Assembly (NCBI GenBank): GCA_018651445.1
Contig: JABIDZ010000048.1
Location: 1-17,171 of the forward strand
Origin: Candidatus Iainarchaeum sp.
Lineage (GTDB): Archaea; Iainarchaeota; Iainarchaeia; Iainarchaeales; JAAZKV01
Direction of reading: 5' to 3'
DNA length: 17,171 bases
Notes under the pieces: generated by a model
Databases searched by the model: none
The model's input: only the letters and a program-made list of their open reading frames with translations
Told to the model about the DNA's origin: nothing
Shown here: in pieces, positions 14,485 through 17,171 of the stretch
Layout of the letters: every line of letters begins with the position of its first letter
Position numbering within the stretch: position 1 is the stretch's first letter
Program-made: the position numbers and the translations under genes

Positions 14485-14507
14485 CCACTTTCAAAGCAGT
14501 TTTTTAC

Positions 14508-15581
14508 ATGAGTAATACATTTGGAAAGCTGTTTAGAGTTACCTCTTTTGGAGAGAGCCACGGCATAGCTGTTGGTTGTGTGGTTGATGGTTGCCCAGCA
14601 GGTTTAGAACTGAGTGAAGAAGATATTCAAAAAGACTTGGATAAGAGAAAACCGGGAACAGGTTTAGCAGGAACAACTAGAAAAGAAAGTGACAAAATAA
14701 AGATTTTATCAGGTGTATTTGAAGGGAAAACAACCGGAACTCCAATTACGCTAATTACTTATAACGAAGATCAAAAATCAAAAGATTATTCAAATATAAA
14801 AGACGTGTTTAGGCCGGGACATGCTGATTTTACTTATGACGCGAAGTACAAAGGGAATAGAGATTATAGAGGAGGCGGAAGAAGTTCTGCAAGAGAGACG
14901 CTTGCACGTGTAGCTGCAGGAGCAATAGCAAAAAAGATTCTAGCAAAAGAAGGAATTACAATTAGTGGTTTTGTAAAAGAAATAGCAGGGATAACATGCG
15001 AAAATTATTCCCAGAAGGATATTGATAGGATTTATACTACTGAATTAAGAATGCCTGATAAAGATGCAGAAGAAAAAGCCGAGGAAAAAATAAAAGAAAT
15101 TATTATGGCAAAAGACAGTGTTGGAGGAATCGTTGAAGTAATTGCAAAAGGAGTTCCTGTGGGTCTTGGCGAACCTGTTTACGAAAAGCTAAGTGGGGAA
15201 ATTGCAGGAGCGCTAATGGGAATTAATGCGGCAAAAGGAGTTGAAATTGGTTCTGGTTTTTCTTGTGCAAAAATGACTGGATCAAAACACAACGATTTAA
15301 TGCAAACAGAAAATAAAAAAATCAGTTTTCTAACAAACCATGCAGGAGGAATTCTTGGCGGAATTTCTACCGGAGAAGACATTGTTGCAAGAATAGCATT
15401 CAAACCATTAGCTTCAATTGCCAAGGAACAAAAAACAATTACTAAAGATATAAAAAACACTAAAATTGAAATAAAAGGAAGGCATGATATTTGTGTTTGT
15501 CCAAGAGCAGTGCCAGTGGCAGAAGCAATGCTTGCTATTGTACTTGTAAATGCACTAATGGAATTTAAAGCTAGAGAGTGA
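14508..15581 (+). CDS. aroC: Chorismate synthase
   Basis: Makes chorismate from EPSP with the help of reduced FMN, which is not consumed. All three signature regions of the family are present in 357 residues: GESHGIAVGCVVDGCPAG (15-32), RPGHADFTYDAKYKGNRD followed by RGGGRSSARET (about 104-131), and GRHDICVCPRAVPVAEAM near 325-342. The catalytic His residues of the first and third signatures are intact. No flavin reductase domain is attached, so reduced FMN must come from elsewhere. Its stop is 4 bp ahead of tyrA and its tail AGAGTGATT provides the tyrA ribosome-binding site, so both form an operon. Confidence 0.97.
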   Translation: MSNTFGKLFRVTSFGESHGIAVGCVVDGCPAGLELSEEDIQKDLDKRKPGTGLAGTTRKESDKIKILSGVFEGKTTGTPITLITYNEDQKSKDYSNIKDVFRPGHADFTYDAKYKGNRDYRGGGRSSARETLARVAAGAIAKKILAKEGITISGFVKEIAGITCENYSQKDIDRIYTTELRMPDKDAEEKAEEKIKEIIMAKDSVGGIVEVIAKGVPVGLGEPVYEKLSGEIAGALMGINAAKGVEIGSGFSCAKMTGSKHNDLMQTENKKISFLTNHAGGILGGISTGEDIVARIAFKPLASIAKEQKTITKDIKNTKIEIKGRHDICVCPRAVPVAEAMLAIVLVNALMEFKARE

Positions 15582-15585
15582 TTTT

Positions 15586-16902
15586 ATGAGTGAAATTAAG
15601 AATATTCTTATTATTGGTGGAACCGGAGACTTTGGAAGTTTTTATGCAAAGTTGTTAAAGAAAAATGGTTTCGAAGTTTTTATTTCTAGTACTAACGCGG
15701 AAAGAGGAAAAGCTTATTGCAAAAAAGCAGGGTTCAATTTTTTTGGCGGAAACTTTGAAGCGATGGATGTTGTGATAGTTTCAGTTCCAAATAAATTTGC
15801 ACTAAAGATTATTTCTGATACTGTCAAAAAAATAAAGAAAGGAACTTTGTTGTTTGATCTTTGTTCGGTAAAAAGTTTTGTAGTCCCCGAACTAGAAAAG
15901 CTAAAAGGACAAGGATTCGAATTAGCATCAATCCATCCAATGCATGGTCCTCGTATTTCTAGTATTGCAAACTATCCAGTTGTTTTAATTCCAATTGAAG
16001 GTGGGAAAAAACTTGAAGAAATAAAATCATTTTTTAATGGTGAAAAAGCACGACTAATTGAATCGGGTGCTAAAGAACATGATAAGACACTAGCAATTGT
16101 TCAAGGGTTAACACATTATGCACAATTTGTTTCGGCAGCAGTTCTAAGAGAAATGAAAGTTGATTTGAAAAAAACAATGGATTTTAGTTCACCAAATTAC
16201 GCTTTGTTTTTGAGTGTTATTTCAAGAGTTATTTTACAAAATCCTGAGATGTATAGTCAAATACAGTTATCAAATCCATATAACAAAGAAGTAAGAGAAG
16301 TGTTTTCCAAAAAAACGCTTGAGCTTGAAAAGATTTGTGAAAAAGAAGATTTTGATGGATTAAAACAAAAAATAATTGGTTGCGCAAAAGTATTTGATTC
16401 TGGAGAAGAAGTACTACTTGATAGTGATCGTGCCGTTGGAGCACTAAAAAGCATTTTTAATTCACTCAAAGAACACACGGGTGACAGATTTTTGATTGAA
16501 AATTTGAATACGCATAATTTTCATTATGGAGTAGTTGAGAAAGTAACTTCAAAAGAAGTAACTATCTTAGAAGGAAAACGAAGAGTTGTGATTGCTCTGT
16601 CAAAGATCCGTTTGATAAATAAAAAAGAAGTGCTTGAATGGAGAAAAAATAATATACTTGAGATAGGTCTTGATTATAGTTTCCTAACTAACGAGGCAGT
16701 TGACGCCGAAACGATCGCACAGATTTTCTCAAAAATCGTCAAAATTGATGTTAGCGTTATTGATGAATATAAGAGCGAAAAGCTTCCAATCGGCATGAAA
16801 GCAATTACAATAAAAACCACTTTTTTTGCAGATGATGACAAAAAAGTGATTGATGCAAAGATAAAAGAGCTCATCAAAAACCTAGGATTTGAGCTTAGAT
16901 AG
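15586..16902 (+). CDS. tyrA: Prephenate dehydrogenase, archaeal long form with C-terminal FDX-ACB-like domain
   Basis: Oxidatively decarboxylates prephenate to 4-hydroxyphenylpyruvate, the Tyr branch. The 438-residue protein starts with an NAD(P) Rossmann motif IIGGTGDFG (9-17), followed by SIHPMHGPR (115-123), the helical dimerisation domain with QGLTHYA (173-179, catalytic H177) and FSSPNYALFLSVISRVILQNP (around 200-220). This is the archaeal-type TyrA. Beyond about residue 300 come a small beta-rich segment (313-345) and residues 375-438, which resemble the ferredoxin-fold anticodon-binding domain of PheRS beta: VSVIDEYKSEKLP, then an ITIKTTFF strand, a helix, and the ending GFELR. No chorismate mutase and no standard ACT domain is seen, so the tail may be the Tyr-sensing part (inference). 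Confidence 0.92.
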   Translation: MSEIKNILIIGGTGDFGSFYAKLLKKNGFEVFISSTNAERGKAYCKKAGFNFFGGNFEAMDVVIVSVPNKFALKIISDTVKKIKKGTLLFDLCSVKSFVVPELEKLKGQGFELASIHPMHGPRISSIANYPVVLIPIEGGKKLEEIKSFFNGEKARLIESGAKEHDKTLAIVQGLTHYAQFVSAAVLREMKVDLKKTMDFSSPNYALFLSVISRVILQNPEMYSQIQLSNPYNKEVREVFSKKTLELEKICEKEDFDGLKQKIIGCAKVFDSGEEVLLDSDRAVGALKSIFNSLKEHTGDRFLIENLNTHNFHYGVVEKVTSKEVTILEGKRRVVIALSKIRLINKKEVLEWRKNNILEIGLDYSFLTNEAVDAETIAQIFSKIVKIDVSVIDEYKSEKLPIGMKAITIKTTFFADDDKKVIDAKIKELIKNLGFELR

Positions 16903-16915
16903 CAAAAAACGGGAC

Positions 16916-16927
16916 GCTTTATAAAGC
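16916..16927 (+). promoter_or_regulatory. Strong TATA-like box of the eL21 gene
   Basis: GCTTTATAAAGC is a perfect 12-bp palindrome whose TTTATAAA core is about 52 bp before the eL21 ATG; it would give a leader of about 26 bases containing GGTGAG (16965-16970). A second box, AATTATTAAT (16941-16950), is 28.5 bp before the ATG and could instead start a nearly leaderless transcript. Confidence 0.5.
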
Positions 16928-16973
16928 TTTCTTAATCCATAATTATTAATCAAATTCGTTTAATGGTGAGCAA

Positions 16974-17171
16974 ATGGCTAAAATTAGTGGTGGAGTTAGA
17001 AAACCCGGTAAAAGAGGGCGTACAAGAGCTAAATTCAAGAAAACTAGCGCTAAAGTTACAGTTAACAAAGAAGTAGAAGAATTCAAAAACGGAGAAAAAG
17101 TACAAATCGTAATTGATTCAAGCTACCATGCAGGACTCCCAGACAAAGGATTCCACGGTTTAACAGGTTAC
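16974..17171 (+). CDS. rpl21e: 50S ribosomal protein eL21 (L21e), 3' truncated by window edge
   Basis: The first 66 residues of a protein found only in archaeal and eukaryotic large ribosomal subunits. The basic N-terminus (KISGGVRKPGKRGR) is followed by the conserved core EFKNGEKVQIVID and the signature SSYHAGLPDKGFHGLTGY, which matches the eL21 pattern 'IDpS.HkGmPh.rFHGrTG'. The start is fixed by GGTGAG (16965-16970) four bases upstream; an earlier ATG at 16963 is in another frame. Full-length eL21 is about 95 residues, so about 30 are missing beyond the edge. This is the clearest taxonomic marker of the window. Confidence 0.93.
   Translation, partial: MAKISGGVRKPGKRGRTRAKFKKTSAKVTVNKEVEEFKNGEKVQIVIDSSYHAGLPDKGFHGLTGY

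Noticed and set aside
14456..14494. 13-codon upstream extension of aroA on the minus strand
   Set aside because: VVLILLYY is not found at EPSP synthase N-termini and covers the promoter; Met at 14455 aligns with the family start and residue numbering.
16963..16973. Upstream ATG before eL21
   Set aside because: It is in a different frame and its translation does not resemble any ribosomal protein; it merely overlaps the GGTGAG ribosome-binding site.
1..17171. CRISPR array, transposase gene, toxin-antitoxin pair or defence system
   Set aside because: No regularly spaced repeats, no transposase or nuclease motifs and no small paired ORFs of that kind were seen; the content is housekeeping and biosynthetic.

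Overview
The window reads as AT-rich chromosomal DNA of an archaeon, most likely a small-genome DPANN-type lineage (lineage is inference). The evidence for Archaea is: a 5' part of eukaryotic/archaeal ribosomal protein eL21 at the right edge, a tRNA-Arg gene without an encoded CCA, Shine-Dalgarno sites of the GGTGA type, and archaeal TATA-like boxes centred 25.5-27 bp upstream of at least seven start codons, which predicts leaderless transcripts. Several genes look foreign to Archaea: a short AlaRS of the kind found in candidate-phyla-radiation bacteria, a bacterial P-loop shikimate kinase, a LemA/DUF3137 pair, and a chorismate mutase of the eukaryotic (yeast Aro7) type.

Layout. 1-612: the end of an unidentified gene and a small basic coiled-coil protein of unknown role. 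679-2484: alanyl-tRNA synthetase without the C-Ala domain. 2539-4119: lemA and a DUF3137 membrane protein. 4139-5845 (minus): arginyl-tRNA synthetase, divergent from aroB (5899-7020) across 53 bp with one central TATA box. 7133-9162: thioredoxin reductase and a short glutamate dehydrogenase. 9163-9373: a 211-bp non-coding stretch with a promoter, a hairpin followed by a T run, a palindrome framed by an 8-bp direct repeat, and tRNA-Arg(TCT). 9374-13187: aminotransferase, prephenate dehydratase, the eukaryotic-type chorismate mutase, aroE and aroK, tightly packed. 13184-14455 (minus): aroA, tail-to-tail with aroK and divergent from aroC (14508-15581) across 52 bp, again with one central TATA box. 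15586-16902: tyrA with an extended C-terminus. 16974 to the edge: eL21.

How the genes work together. aroB, aroE, aroK, aroA and aroC cover the shikimate pathway from DAHP to chorismate except 3-dehydroquinate dehydratase. The 227-residue protein supplies the chorismate mutase step that neither PheA nor TyrA here carries. PheA and TyrA then make phenylpyruvate and 4-hydroxyphenylpyruvate. The class IV aminotransferase beside pheA is a good candidate for the last transamination, with glutamate from the neighbouring dehydrogenase. DAHP synthase (or the alternative archaeal entry enzymes) and dehydroquinate dehydratase are not in the window.

The points most worth a second look are the Aro7-type chorismate mutase, the two divergent gene pairs that share one centrally placed TATA box, the FDX-ACB-like tail of TyrA, the dehydrogenase with a leucine-dehydrogenase-like short N-terminus but a glutamate-type pocket, and the palindrome/direct-repeat structure abutting tRNA-Arg.
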